Positions 27,801 to 41,104 of a stretch of 64,000 bases of DNA are shown here, in pieces (the first letter of the stretch is position 1; every line of letters begins with the position of its first letter). Source of the stretch: Unio delphinus. Taxonomy: Eukaryota; Mollusca; Bivalvia; Unionida; Unionidae. The notes below the pieces were generated by a model that was given only the letters and a program-made list of their open reading frames with translations, was not told where the DNA came from and ran no database searches. The DNA lies in NCBI GenBank assembly GCA_029339505.1, contig JAQISU010000036.1, positions 2,299,001 to 2,363,000 of the forward strand, read 5' to 3'. The translations under genes were made by a program, and so were the position numbers.

Positions 27801-29186
27801 CATTATACATACATTGTATTACTGGCATTATACATACCTTGTATTACTGGCATTATACATACCTTGTATTACTGGCATTATGCATACTGGTATATATATA
27901 TAATACCTTGTATTAATGGCATTATACATACCTTGTATTACTGGCATTATGCATACTTTGTATTACTGCATTATACATACCTTGTATTACTGGCATTATG
28001 CATACCTTGTATTACTGGCATTTTGCATACCTTGTATTACTGGCATTTTACATACCTTGTATTACTGGCATTATACATACCTTGTATTACTGGCATTATA
28101 CATACCTTGTATTACTGGCATTATACATAGATTGTATTACTGGCATTATGCATACCTTGTATTACTGGCATTATGCATACCTTGTATTACTGGCATTTTG
28201 CATACCTTGTATTACTGGCATTATGCATACCTTGTATTACTGGCATTATGAATACATTGTATTACTGGCCTTATACATACCTTGTATTACTGGCATTATG
28301 CATACATTGTATTACTGGCATTATGCATACCTTGTATTACTGGCATTATGCATACCTTGTATTACTGGCATTATACATACATTGTATTACTGGCATTATG
28401 CATACCTTGTATTACTGGCATTATGCATACCTTGTATTACTGGCATTATGCATACATTGTATTACTGGCATGATGCATACCTTGTATTACTGGCATTATA
28501 CATACATTGTATTACTGGCATTATGCATACCTTGTATTACTGGCATTATGCATACATTGTATTACTGGCATTATGCATACCTTGTATTACTGGCATTATG
28601 CATACCTTGTATTACTGGCATTATGCATACATTGTATTACTGGCATTATGCATACATTGTATTACTGGCATTATACATACCTTGTATTACTGGCATTATG
28701 CATACATTGTATTACTAGCATTATGCATACATTGTATTACTGGCATTATGCATACCTTGTATTACTGGCATTATGCATACCTTGTATTACTGGCATTATA
28801 CATACATTGTATTACTGGCAATATGCATACCTTGTATTACTGGCATTATACATACATTGTATTACTGGCATTATACATGCCTGGTATTACTGGCATTATA
28901 CATACCTGGTATTACTGGCATTATACATACATTGTATTAATGGCATTATGCATATCTTGTATTACTGGCATTATGCATACCTTGTATTACTGGCATTATA
29001 CATACCTTGTATTACTGTCATTATACATACCTTGTATTACTGGCATTATACATACCTTGTATTACTGGCATTATACATACCTTGTATTACTGGCATTATA
29101 CATACCTTGTATTACTGGCATTATACATATCTTGTATTACTGGCAGTATGCATACCTTGTATTACTGGCATTATGCATACCTTGAC
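24880..29186. repeat. 25-bp satellite, about 170 units
   Basis: Unit cattatacataccttgtatt + actgg. Units vary mainly at tatac/tatgc and acctt/acatt. Because the unit has no stop in three plus-strand frames and 25 is not a multiple of three, very long plus-strand open frames (up to 677 codons) appear; these are artefacts. A few units lack one base (cattataatacc), and the array is broken near 27890 by a short TA run. Degraded units also lie upstream at 24550-24605. Confidence 0.98.
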
Positions 29187-29479
29187 AAATCGCCAGTGAA
29201 AATTTAATAAACATAATTGAAAAAGCAGCGTGTTAGACGGACATAACTATTTTTATCATTGTAGTCGATTTTCTGAGATAAAACTATAACATATTGTAAG
29301 TTAATATTTTACAATTGAATTGTCCAATATTTTGAAGTATACGTTTATGACCTTTGTATCCAATATTGTATTAAAAATCGTTATGATTTATTAAACACAC
29401 TATTGTGGGGGCAATTTTATTTTTATACAACTATTGTGAGTGTAGATCATACGATCTTCCTACACGCCACTATTGCAAG

Positions 29480-29483
<4 letters not shown>

Positions 29484-29571
<88 letters not shown>
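29484..29571. repeat. (CT)n microsatellite
   Basis: About 44 CT dinucleotides. Poly-Leu-Ser and poly-Arg-Glu frames across it are artefacts. Confidence 0.98.
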
Positions 29572-29578
<7 letters not shown>

Positions 29579-31270
29579 CAGGAAGCAGCCAAATAACAAA
29601 TTGTTTCTTTGGTACGTAAACTTGCATTTGTACTTAAGTATGATAGGTACAAAGATAAATTCATACATACAAATAGGTTTGTTCTCATCATATTCGTTTT
29701 TACACGAAGATGGCCGTCTCTGAACCGCTCATGAAAACGAAGAGATATATTGTACAAGAAGATACAAGTGGTGACAAAATCAGAAGCAGAATTGTCATGC
29801 TTAGTGTTGTTTAATTCTAAACTAAGGTCATACTTTATTCATTTAACATTCGAAAAATTGTCTTTAGGATACCTGATGTATACATGCTACCTATTGTATG
29901 GTGATAAATAGCCTAAACGTTCTGATGTGCCGTTAAAAAACAAACAAAGAACTTTTTGCGCCTCAGGTAAGATTTACCTAAAGGGATTAATAACCAGTCT
30001 TATTCAATAGTTCTTTTCTCCGAGATTCCATCTTCCTTGATGTGTAATGTTATAACAACTGACATAAAATCGGTGATCGACGTAATAAATTTATTTTCAG
30101 ATTTAATTACCGTTGAAACGTAGTTAGAGTTTCGTCGAGAATATTTTGCAGCATTCATTATATTGTGTGGTTAATTTTGGTTTTTAATTTCATCTTTTTC
30201 AAACATTGCGTGCGTGCTTGTTGATGATGATGGTCTACCCGTTGAACAGGTCTATAACGTTTCCAGATTAATGGACTAAATTCGTCCAAGCTGATCAATA
30301 ACAAGCCTGGTAAACGTTTCCTTCTCTCAGCCAAATTATTTACTTTGCGTTGCTATTATTGAAAATAAAATGTTTAATTGGTCTGTTGCAATGTTTTATC
30401 ATATTTGCATAACTTCCAGACAGATAAAAATATAATCCAGACCAATTTGCTATGAATTCATCTCCCTCAGGAAACTAATTGGACGTCTCTGGCACTTTAC
30501 TTGTACATTCCAGCAATTCGGATATAATACTAGGATGCAAGATGGTCGTATAAATTATTCACAGCTTTCGATTTACACTCGGAATATCTCCTTGAAAAGA
30601 AGTTTTTCTTTTAATTGAAAGACCTATTTATGTATCAAATTGAATTATATTATTACGAATGCGTTCTGAAAATCGCGCTTATTGAGAGCGATTCGAATTA
30701 GAAATAACGCTATATTTTGCATAACTTACAGCGAGAGTTAAGACAAAACTTTGGAACGACAGTTAAGATACAAACTTCTAAAATAGATTTTTAAATAAAC
30801 TCATGACGTTAATATTCTGGTATTATTGAACAATTCCAGAGGTTCTGTAATTTTGGCTGCCGCACTATTATGTCGCTTCTTATTTGAAAACGGAACAGAT
30901 CCATTTTGCAATGTGCCTGTCAAAAGAGTTGCCGTTCCTGATACCGCTAAAATTCAAATCGAAGCTATCACTGTTGGGTATAGATTGTGTTCAGTATCAG
31001 TAGATGGGGACAAACGTATGAATTAATTGCTAAATCTTGACAGAAATATGCATTGTTCCTGTTTAACTGTATTTTCCTTTATAACTTTTTTTTTGTTTTG
31101 TTGTGTGTGTGTGTGTGTGTGGGTGCGGGGTGGGGTGGGGTGACTGTTTTTTTTTCATTTGACATTCCTTCTCTAGAAATAGGATATAACTTTTAAGCAC
31201 ACATAATTATTGTAATTAAGATCAAATACTCATCACTTGCTCCAAAACCAGACTGAACATAGCAAACTAA

Positions 31271-31276
<6 letters not shown>

Positions 31277-31352
<76 letters not shown>
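31277..31352. repeat. (CT)n microsatellite
   Basis: About 38 CT dinucleotides. Confidence 0.98.
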
Positions 31353-31356
<4 letters not shown>

Positions 31357-32387
31357 CGACGATGGATTGACTGTGTTGCTATACTCATAATCAAGACATT
31401 GTATTAATATATTTATTTTTTGTGTTGAAAAGACATTCATTAAACAAATATGAATTATTATTTAAATGTAAATTCTAAATGTCATGGTCGTTAACTGTGC
31501 CATTTATCTACCTTTAGCTTCTATTGTAAGCTTTGTCATATCAAACTTAGTGCAAACTAATGTTTATTTTGACTATTTAAGTTATACATTTATTTTGCGA
31601 AGTGGACAAAAGAGATTGCGAAACGACTCATCGACAATTGAAGGTAAAATCATGAACTTCAAACAAAATTTTTGTGTTATTTCATTTTATGATAACAAAT
31701 ATGTTTTTCCTTCGAATTGTTACAAATTTGAATTCATCATGAAAATAGAAATTTGGAATACGTAAATCATAACTCTTTTAATTATTATTATGTTAAAGGT
31801 GTTGTGATATGTTCCTAATAAAATTATCTACTGTAAGCATAATAAGGAAAGTAATTACGGTGCTATTTATTAGTGATGTATTATGGCTTTTATCCATGAT
31901 TGTATTCTACATATGTTTAATTCATATTGCGTGATTGACCTTTATCCGTAAATGGCCTACATGTCTAATGTCAAGTAAGATAAACATGTTTACTAAGTTT
32001 GAATTCTGTACACAGCCTTCATTCTGATCCTATACTTTTATATAACCTTCATCCTGGTTCTCAAAGTGTGTCTTAGGTTCTATGTTTAGGATGGCTATAT
32101 CAGAATGACTCATTTCCTCCTTAACATCTGAAGTGCAATCATTCTTATTGTTGTTATGATATGACAGGATTTTTATATAAATGATTCATGTGACTTACAA
32201 AGTGGTGATTCATACTTGTTGGGATTACTCTGAATTTATTCGGGGACATTTAAGATTATAACACTGTCCTACATCCAGACTGTGAGCACATCGTATACAA
32301 AACTGGAATTCATACGGATCACTATTGGCAATCTTTTGGAACTCTGTAAGTTTGGACTTGTGATAGAACCTTTATGACTACTTTGAG

Positions 32388-32775
32388 GTACAGCCAGTAG
32401 GCATGATGTACAGCTAGTGGGCATGATGTACAGCCAATGGACCTGATGTACAGCCAGTGGACATGATGCACAGCCAGTGGACATGAGTTACAGCTATTGG
32501 GCATGATGTACAGCCAAAGGGCATGATGTACAGCCAAAGGGCATGATGTATAGCCAGTGGACATGATGTACATCCAGCGGGCATAATGTATGTATGATTA
32601 GTGGGCATGATGTATAGCCAGTAGGCATATTCAGTGCGCATAAAGTACAACCAGTGGGCATAAGGTACAGCCAGTATGCATAATGTACAGCCAGTGGACA
32701 TATGGTACAGCCTGCCTGTAGGCATGCTGTACAGCCAGTGGGAATGCTGTACAGCCAGTGGGCATAACGTAGATA
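32388..32775. repeat. 20-bp minisatellite
   Basis: About 19 units of cagccagtgggcatgatgta with substitutions and a few short indels. Cys/His-rich minus-strand frames are artefacts. Confidence 0.93.
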
Positions 32776-33174
32776 TCAGTTAGCATATAGGTATGGATAA
32801 TGAAGGATGAAAAGCGATGACGCGCAGAACGATAAAGTTGCTTGAAATGCGCAACGAAATTTGTAATACAAAATATCAAAGCAATGATATTAAAAAGACA
32901 ACGGCACATTTTTCGCAACGTTATAACAGGATTTAATAAAAATCATTCAATAGACGGAAGCAATATGTGTCCCAAAAAGAATCAAGGTCATTTAAAAACA
33001 CGAACATGTTGTCCCTAGAGTAAATAAAGAGAGAATGTCTAAGCTATTTGAGTTGACATGCGGAAATATTTTACGAGTGCTGTGGAAACAATCCATTGTC
33101 GCGAGTGAAGTGGAAAAGTGCATTCTCACGAGTGGTGAAGTAAAATGCAAGAGGTTTCCGTTTCAGAAGTGAAA

Positions 33175-33405
33175 TACTTCCTTATATATTGTCCGAAATC
33201 GTAGATTTTCTTTATGGTATATATTGTTTGAAATCGTAGATTTTCTTTATGGTATATATTGTAAGAAATCGTAGATTTTATTTATGGTATATATTGTTTG
33301 AAATCGTAGATTTTATTTATGGTATATATTGTTTGAAATCGTAGATTTTCTTTATGGTATATATTGTTTGAAATTGTAGAATTTTTCTATGGTATATATT
33401 GTTGC
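33175..33405. repeat. 35-bp minisatellite
   Basis: Six units containing gtttgaaatcgtagattttc and tttatggtatatatt. Confidence 0.93.
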
Positions 33406-33496
33406 AAGGGACTGGCCTGCATCGGTCGAAACATCAGGGACTGACTTGTATATGTCATGATTTTAGCGACACATATAAACATGTTTAAGAGACGTA

Positions 33497-33584
33497 TACA
33501 TACATACATACATACATACATACATACATACATACATACATACATACATACATACATACATACATACATACATACATACATACA

Positions 33585-33618
<34 letters not shown>

Positions 33619-33634
33619 CATACATACATACATA
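33497..33634. repeat. (CATA)n microsatellite
   Basis: About 34 copies of cata, interrupted once by tata near 33613. Confidence 0.98.
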
Positions 33635-33639
33635 TGAGT

Positions 33640-33655
33640 GGCCCTGAAAAGGGCC
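33640..33655 (-). promoter_or_regulatory. Histone-type 3' stem-loop
   Basis: On the minus strand: GGCCCTTTTCAGGGCC, a 6-bp stem and TTTC loop, preceded by caaccacaac and followed by act. This is the form of the replication-dependent histone mRNA 3' end. No intact histone reading frame lies upstream on that strand; the next 110 bp are unrecognised before a MITE begins. It is likely the remnant of a histone gene or a gene-end fragment carried by another event. Confidence 0.6.
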
Positions 33656-33778
33656 GTTGTGGTTGATGTTAACATCTTTTCGTTACCATAGAGGGCTTCG
33701 CATAGGTCTTTTTCTCTTCCTCAAACGTCTTATAACATCTGGTCCGTAGATAAGAACTCTCTTTAAATACCCTTGTCT

Positions 33779-33924
33779 CCAACGTTCCCTCTAAGATGCA
33801 TCCCGCGCAGCTGAATTGTCAATTTTTGCTCATTCCAACGTTAAATTTTGCTCGTCTCCGTAATGCTTGCTCAGTGCAGCAAGCACTGCGCGCACATCTA
33901 CCATTCGCTTAGAGGGAACGTTGG
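33779..33924. mobile_element. hAT-type MITE, 146 bp
   Basis: Perfect 17-bp inverted ends CCAACGTTCCCTCTAAG / CTTAGAGGGAACGTTGG. With the end set at CAACG, the flanks are cttgtctc and gttgtctc (7 of 8 identical), fitting an 8-bp hAT target duplication. The ends resemble the CAGTGTTCCCTCTAA type of hAT termini. No coding sequence. Confidence 0.8.
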
Positions 33925-36900
33925 TTGTCTCTCCACATAAATTCTTCTTCGGTAACCCTGATGACTGTCTATGTTAATTGCACATACGTGGGTAGGTCTA
34001 TGTGAAACAACATTGACGATACGAGAGTAGGCGTTTTTACATATGTCCACATCTTGTGATGAGAACAGGTGAAGCGAATGCAGTGAACTGCGGTTATTTA
34101 TTTTATTGGAGAAGAGAGGATCGAAACGGATTGGGTTCTTTCACCAATACTAGCACGAGTTACAGTCATAGTGCGGAGTATTCTGTCTTCCAATCAAGAG
34201 TTGTCTGTGACGTCATATTCCCTTTATAGTGGCGCTAACGTCTGTGCCCAGTGAATCCATGTCACAAAATTAGAATATGGCAGAAACTAAGGAAACGTTG
34301 AGACGAGAGGCGATGGCACAGCAGTGGCTATTAACGTCAAGACAATTCGACTTCCAGAAATGACCGACTTTAATTGGGATTTAATTTAGTTTAAATAGAG
34401 GAATTTAAACAGAGACAAAAATAGAAAAAGAAAAAAAAAAAAGAATTGGAGAAATCTTTACAGCAGCAGACAGAAGCAGAACAAGTTTTTCTGCATCAAC
34501 AACATCATGAAGAAGAAGCGGAGAAGAAGGATACGACAGGAAGAAGAACCATAGTCTTAGTGAGAATACGGAAGTGAAAGTCAAACCGTCACGGTACTCG
34601 TAGACATTTGTCAGAGTTAAGGAGTCTGAAGTAAATGTCAGACTTCTTTATTACAACGCAAGATGAAAAGACCTTCCCTGCCAAACATTCCAATCCCGTT
34701 ACTACGCCTCAGATACCAAAGCTAGTGATTTATATCAAGTCATCGACAGGAGCCAGCCCAGAAGTAGGTTTTGGCCGTGACAACGGCTTAAGAAAGTTAA
34801 AGCTGATTTCTTCCCGTTCCTGAGTTGTTGTTGTTCTAATTATAAAGAAAACAAACATCCAATGGGCATTTTTAATACCACCCACTTCTTGAAAAGAAAC
34901 AGTATTTATTTTGCCAAAATCAATAACAACGCGAAGTCGCCTTTTTTTACCTATGATATACCTGTATGAATGAATACCAATATCAAATCTCAACACAATT
35001 TTAAAACGTCCGTAGATGTCTTGTGTTTTTGTTCGTTTTCTCAATTTATTGAAATGTTTCACTGTCACATGTTTTTTTTTTCTTTCTTCTCTTCTCTTTC
35101 ACTTTTGTCTCGTCTCATTTTCTTCTAATTGCTTTCTAGACGTGTCGGGGTATGTTCTTTTGGGAGGGTACCTCTTTTTTTTCTATTCGGAATCCCTCTC
35201 CCTCTCCTCGTGTTCCTGTTGTTTCTTAGGTCAGTGGCGACAAATATCCTTTCTCTTTACAATGATAACATGTATCTTGACTTTTGTCTATTCTGGTACA
35301 TGTTTTGCTTTTATAACGGTCTGGATATTACGTAGCCGATGCCCTTTCTTCGTACAGATATAGCAAGTATCCTGCATTTTATCTCAAAAGGAAGGGGTAT
35401 TAAACTCTGCAATCAGATATTCAACCTGTGTGCGGTCTTTCATCGCTCTGGTCGAATTAAGAGTTAAGTGAATAATGGAAGGGAAGACACTGATCCTTTA
35501 TAAATACACTGGTCTGATTTGGATATATAGGAGACCACGGTGCTTACACTGTAGTCATTTGACCCTTTGTAGTCAAGATGAAACTATCGCATTATGCCGT
35601 CGAGAAACGCGAATCAAGGAAGAGGCAGTATCGTGATTTATTGCCTCGCACAGTAGATGAAGTCTTGGGTCAAATTCATGCCAGCGATTTTGAAGATGAC
35701 ATGTGTGAGCCAGTATCCAGAACCAGAGAGTCCACACCGAACCAAAATCCACCACCATTAACCCCTCAAACGTACTACCACTTTTGAGAGACAGAAACGC
35801 ACTCATCTCGAAAATTTAGAACCACTAATTACACGTACACAGTGAAGTTAAACATTTCGGGTCCGATTTAACGCTGAAGACAGTAGAGGGGGTCATTACT
35901 GAAGTGTGAGATTCTTTATTAACCACACTAAAATAGCAATGTGAAGCCAAGAAGATGATTGCTTGAGATTTTCCATTCATCACGACAGTTTGAAGTTCCC
36001 AGTTTGGATCGAGTTTAGTAACCTAGTATGATTGACACATTCAACGTTTGAACACGTGCACTAATCCAAAACCAAGTTTCATATCACCGATGTACAAGCT
36101 ACACTGATCATGACCCTCGTGTCAATTCTCTTTGATACTGGACGCAAAAAGGTTTTTACTAAAATGAAGAGAAAAAACTAATTTTTTTCCCTGGAAGAAA
36201 AAAAAAGAAACATACATTATTTTGCCTTACGTTCCACATGTCATAAACATTTAAGCATAAGTCTAAAAGTACAGAATGTTCCGAATGAATTCCTATCTTT
36301 ACATTGCTGATGTGTCTGTCGTAAATGTACCTTGAATGAATTCACAATAATATTTTAAACCAAGAGTCAATAAGTACTTTCCAATGAATAAATTAAATTG
36401 TTGAATACTCTCAGATTATAATTGAACTCAGTAAAACATGGTGTCTACTAGACAGCTGTTAGAATATAAATAAATTTGATGCGAAATACATTTTTATACA
36501 GACTCTCACCAGTCTTATGACAGTGGAAATTCCTATCAAATCCGTAAACATGGTCAGGTCCGTTTACTTAAACGTAAGAGTACCTACGTGCAAAGATAAT
36601 GTAAACGATTGTTTCTATCCAAGGGGAAAACCAGTGTCCTGAACTCAAGTCAAAATAACAATATTCTGAAAGAATGACATCAGTTAGGTAGACACAAACT
36701 CATGTTCTCAGTTGTCGCGAAATTTTAATCACATAACAGCAATTAAACATACATCACATTTGAAAGTAAGTGAAACGTAAAACAGTCTTTGGTGGTAACG
36801 TTAGTTTGCATGGAAAATTGACGTCGTAGGGATTGAATGCATATTGGATTTTTTTCTCCATCTGTTAATTTTGTAAGTAATAAAGACGTTGACCCGTGCA

Positions 36901-37150
36901 AAGTACATCTTGTCGAAGAAAGGTGTTGTTAGTGTTCAGTCGTCAGTCACAGTACAACTAACTATTCTTGACGCCAATCTTATGTTACCTTCAACTTGCT
37001 TAAATAGTCATGCTATACAGTCGTAAACTCGGCTTTCTGTTGGACATGTGTCATATTCCGAAATATATTCCCTAAATTCTGGCATTAGCAGGACGCATAT
37101 GAATTCATTGTGACGGTACATTCATTTTCAACTTATTTCTTTTCTCTCAT
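33925..37150. other. Region without an intact gene
   Basis: No supported gene. Small frames at 34635-34823 and 35578-35787 have no recognised domain. A decayed zinc-knuckle stretch is described separately. Confidence 0.55.
35225..35385 (-). pseudogene. Decayed CCHC zinc-knuckle relic
   Basis: Minus-strand translation gives MQDTCYICTKKGHRLRN in one frame and, after stops, DTCYHCKEKGYL in another: two zinc knuckles of the CxxCx4H type with lost terminal Cys. This is typical of retroelement Gag or CNBP-like proteins. No reverse transcriptase or LTR was seen beside it. Confidence 0.45.
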
Positions 37151-37155
37151 TTCAG

Positions 37156-37386
37156 AAAATCCAGACCATGAGACACGTTTGACACGTTCTCTTTGACGGG
37201 ACTCCAATTTGGTTCAATGGCAAAGGAAAATGTATAATTTACTACGGAGAATGGTGGCATCTGGATCCAAATCTAGCGAACTGGGAAAGGATTCGGAAAA
37301 ATCCAAGCTAATTAAAAAGTTTGGACGGAAAGGTCGTGGGAAAGGTCAGTTCATTATGCCATGTGGAGTTACCATATCAAAATCGG
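37156..37386 (+). CDS. NHL-repeat (TRIM2/3-like) protein, first visible exon
   Basis: The exon follows a polypyrimidine tract and AG (ttcttttctctcatttcag) and ends before GTATGT. In the frame that joins the second exon it has a stop at about 37191, so translation probably starts at an internal ATG such as 37230 (MYNLLRRMVASG). It then encodes KKFGRKGRGKGQFIMPCGVT, the start of the first NHL blade. The last codon is split (G|GC) across the intron. No RING or B-box is visible, so this is either a short NHL-only gene or a truncated copy of a TRIM-NHL gene. Confidence 0.75.
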
Positions 37387-38364
37387 GTATGTATAAATAT
37401 AAGGTGTACATAAAAATTATGAACGAAACATATTCAGTTATTGCATTTATTTTTGTATGTAGTACACATATAACCTGCTACTTATTGAAATTCAATAAAG
37501 GGGAACACTTTCAACTACGGCTGAGTGTACTGTTCAACTTCAGCCGAGGGACAACAAATGTACAGCTGCTTACATCGATGTTAGACTGTGAAACTAGCAT
37601 ATTCCCGAAGCAGATATTCATACAGACTTCAGTCTTAGAAACGCGTTTTACTCCCTACAGTCAATCTCCAAAATTAAAAGTATTATGCAAAGATCTAATT
37701 TAGTCTCTGTCAACATACACAGTCTACAGAAACAAATTGATTTTGTGTTTCAGGCAAGTCGAATGACTGCAGCTTGTGTCTGCTAACTTTGCCTTTCAAG
37801 GGCAGACGTCATCAATATTTAATGCCCAAATGGTGATTACGTGTATGGCGTTTGGTTTTAATTAGGTTTAGATATTTCTGCCTCAATGGTACTCACAAAC
37901 TCTAAATATTGCATTACTTATTAAGAAAAGAATGTAGCTGTTCCACTTTATCTTAGCCCCCAGACATATCGAAAGTTTCCGTTCGACAACTTTGTTTCTC
38001 TGACTGGATGTGTCTTATATGCACAATACTGGTGACTTAATGTTTGGCTACGCGGTATTACCGGTAATATTTCACTGTACTGGCACTTCGGAAGTTTCAG
38101 TCAGTATAGAAATTTAAGAGTAATTTGTTTAAAATGTCATGTTATTAACAGCATGTCAGAATAATTACTTCTCTTTGGTATAAAATAGTTGAATGTGTCA
38201 AAAATTAATTTTAAATATTACAAATGGAATGATATTTGTTATCCTCTAGTCTCTCATGTCAGGTGTGATAACGAGGTGACCAAATTAAATGTTACAAAAA
38301 TCAGTCAGGTCAAATCCGAATTTTGGAAAACGTTGCGTGTTCGAAAAAGCAATGTCTAGTTCTT

Positions 38365-39465
38365 TGAGTATATATAACATGTTTATTACATTGATATGTT
38401 TGTATGTTAGTACATTGACATGCTAGTACATTTATATGTTAGTACATTGACATGTTAGTACATTTACATGTTAGTATATTTACATTTCAGTACATTTACA
38501 TGTAAGTACATTGACATGTTAGTACATTTACATGTTAGTACATTTATATGTTAGTACATTTATATGTTTGTACATTTATATGTTAGTACATTGACATGTT
38601 AGTACATTGACATGTTAGTACATTTACATGTTAGTACATTTACATTTTAGTACATTTACATGTTAGTACATTTACATGCTAGTACATTTACATACCAGTA
38701 CATTTACATGTTAGTACATTGATATGTTAGTACATTTATATGTTTGTACAATTACATGTTAGTACATTGACATGTTAGTACATTTACATGTTAGTATATT
38801 TACATGTAAGTACATTGACATGTAAGTACATTGACATGTTAGTACATTGACATGTTAGTACATTTACATGTTAGTACATTTACATTTTAGTACATTTACA
38901 TTTTAGTACATTTACATGTTAGTACATTTACATGCTAATACATTTACATACCAGTACATTTACATGTTAGTACATTGATATGTTAGTACATTTATATGTT
39001 TGTACAATTACATGTTAGTACATTGACATGTTAGTACATTTACATGTTAGTATATTTACATTTCAGTACATTTACATGTAAGTACATTGACATGTTAGTA
39101 CATTTACATGTTAGTACATTTATATGTTAGTACATTTATATGTTTGTACATTTATATGTTAGAACATTGACATGTTAGTACATTGACATGTTAGTACATT
39201 TACATGTTAGTACATTTACATTTTAGTACATTTACATTTAGTACATTTACATGTTTGTACATTTACATACCAGTACATTTACATGTTAGTACATTGATAT
39301 GTTAGTACATTTATATGTTTGTACAATTACATGTTAGTACATTGACATGTTAGTACATTTACATGTTAGTACATTTATATGTTAGTACATTGACATGTTA
39401 GTAATATGTTAGTACATTGATATGTTAGTACATTGATATGTTAGTACATTTATTAGTTTTTAAGA
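38365..39465. repeat. 16-bp minisatellite with higher-order structure
   Basis: Unit acatgttagtacattt with g/t and t/c variants. A multi-unit block with cataccagtacatttacatg, gatatgttag and ttgtacaattacatg recurs near 38.70, 38.95 and 39.27 kb, showing a higher-order repeat of about 250-320 bp. Confidence 0.95.
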
Positions 39466-40344
39466 CTGCGAAAAGTCCTAAGATTTTCAGGAGAGTATTT
39501 GCATTGTATGTGATTCTCATCAACATAATGTTTTCTCTTTGTTGGAGTAATTATGTTGTATATTTACTGTCATTATCGGATAAATATTTATACCAATTAA
39601 AGTGTCCCTGCCTATTATGTTAAATCAGTATCTAGCAAGTTTCAATTTGAACACTTCTATGTACTTTATCAAAAAACTTTGATATCAGATTACCGTAGTA
39701 CAGTGTTGTCCACCCTTTCTGACACCATGGAACACTGAAACATTTTTCTTAAAGCACAAGGCCGCAGCAAAAAACTTAAAAGCAACGAATATAAAAGTTA
39801 TTCACAATTGTTTACTTGAATAAAAAGATTATTTATGAAAGTAGGCCATTGACCGTTTTGACATTATGCACAACGAAATTGCTCGAGCTCTGACGGGCCA
39901 TTCAAAATCTGTCCGCGGGGCCCAGGGTTCGACAGCACTTCCTTAACTTAATCGACTCTTTTTAGCTGCCGATTTTAGATTGCAACTTATGCAATAATTA
40001 ACACGCACATAGATAATCCATCTACATATGAGACTAACCATTTAATTTTAAGAAAGGTGGGGGTAGGCTGCAAATTTTATTTTCTTTGATTTCAAGATAT
40101 TTTGTTTTGCTTTCAAATAATATAATGGATATAAGATGGCGTTATTTTGCTATGGAACAATGCAAGATATTATTTCCATCCAGTGACAGACAGAAAAACG
40201 TGCCAGACCACTGGCCCAGACTATAGCTGCGTCCGTCCCGTATATCATCGCTTTAGACCGTGGTACTTATCGCATTACCGTCTGAAATACAGTTTATACC
40301 AAGGTGCAGAATTACCCAACTCTAATTTAACGAGCGTTCCATTT

Positions 40345-40770
40345 TCATCAAATGTTTCACGACACACTGATGGGCACAATTGTTGTTTTACGACACATTG
40401 ATGGGCACAGTTGGTGTTTTACAACACACTGATGGGCACAGTTGGTGCTTTACGACACTGATGGGCACATAGTTGGTTTTTTACGACACACTGATTGGCA
40501 CATTTGGTGTTTTACGACACACTGATGGGCACAGTTGGTATTTTACGACACGCTGATGGGTACAGTTGGTGTTTTACGCTGCATTGATTGATAAATATGG
40601 TGTTTCTTGATATATTGGTGGGTAAACTTCCTAGTTTGTGATTGATTGGTGTTTCCTAGTTTGTGATTGATTGGTGTTTCCTATTTGTGATTGATTGGTG
40701 TTTCTTAGTTTGTGATTGATTGGTGTTTCCTAGTTTGTGATTGATTGGTGTTTCCTAGTTTGTGATTGAT
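40345..40770. repeat. 31-bp then 25-bp minisatellites
   Basis: About seven units of acgacacactgatgggcaca + gttggtgtttt are followed by about six units of tttcctagtttgtgattgat + tggtg. Confidence 0.93.
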
Positions 40771-41104
40771 TAATACAATTGATGTTTTATAATGTAATGA
40801 AGGGTAAATTTGTGTTTCGTTCTTTATGAAAAGGTAACATGGCGTTTCCATTCATTCAGGAGTCAGATTGGTGATTCATTATTGATTGATTTGCAAAACT
40901 GGTATTACATTGGTCACATCATGTAATACGTCTTAGATGCAAAACAATACCAATCTTAAAAACGCTTTTCAACGTGAGTAGTTACTGAATCTCATTGTCC
41001 TCGAAATGAGGCACATTTCTATGAACCACACGTCAAGTTTTCCACTTTGAATCAAACGTTCATCTTGATACATTTCATTGAATCTTAAGTCAATTTTGAT
41101 TCAT

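Larger units (their letters stand above)
29190..32375. other. Gene-poor region
   Basis: No supported gene. It holds long CT microsatellites at 29484-29571 and 31277-31352 and a short GT/GGGGT-rich stretch near 31104-31141. Small frames at 30826-31026 and 31484-31765 show no recognisable domain. Confidence 0.6.

Noticed and set aside
24946..29207. Plus-strand frames of up to 677 codons with HTLYYWHY-type repeats
   Set aside because: The 25-bp satellite unit lacks stops in all plus frames; the frames cycle through the same peptide and have no gene features.
32269..32918. Cys/His-rich minus-strand frames
   Set aside because: They arise from the 20-bp minisatellite; not zinc fingers.
38365..39465. 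CRISPR-like array of short repeats
   Set aside because: Contiguous 16-bp tandem units without unique spacers, in animal DNA.
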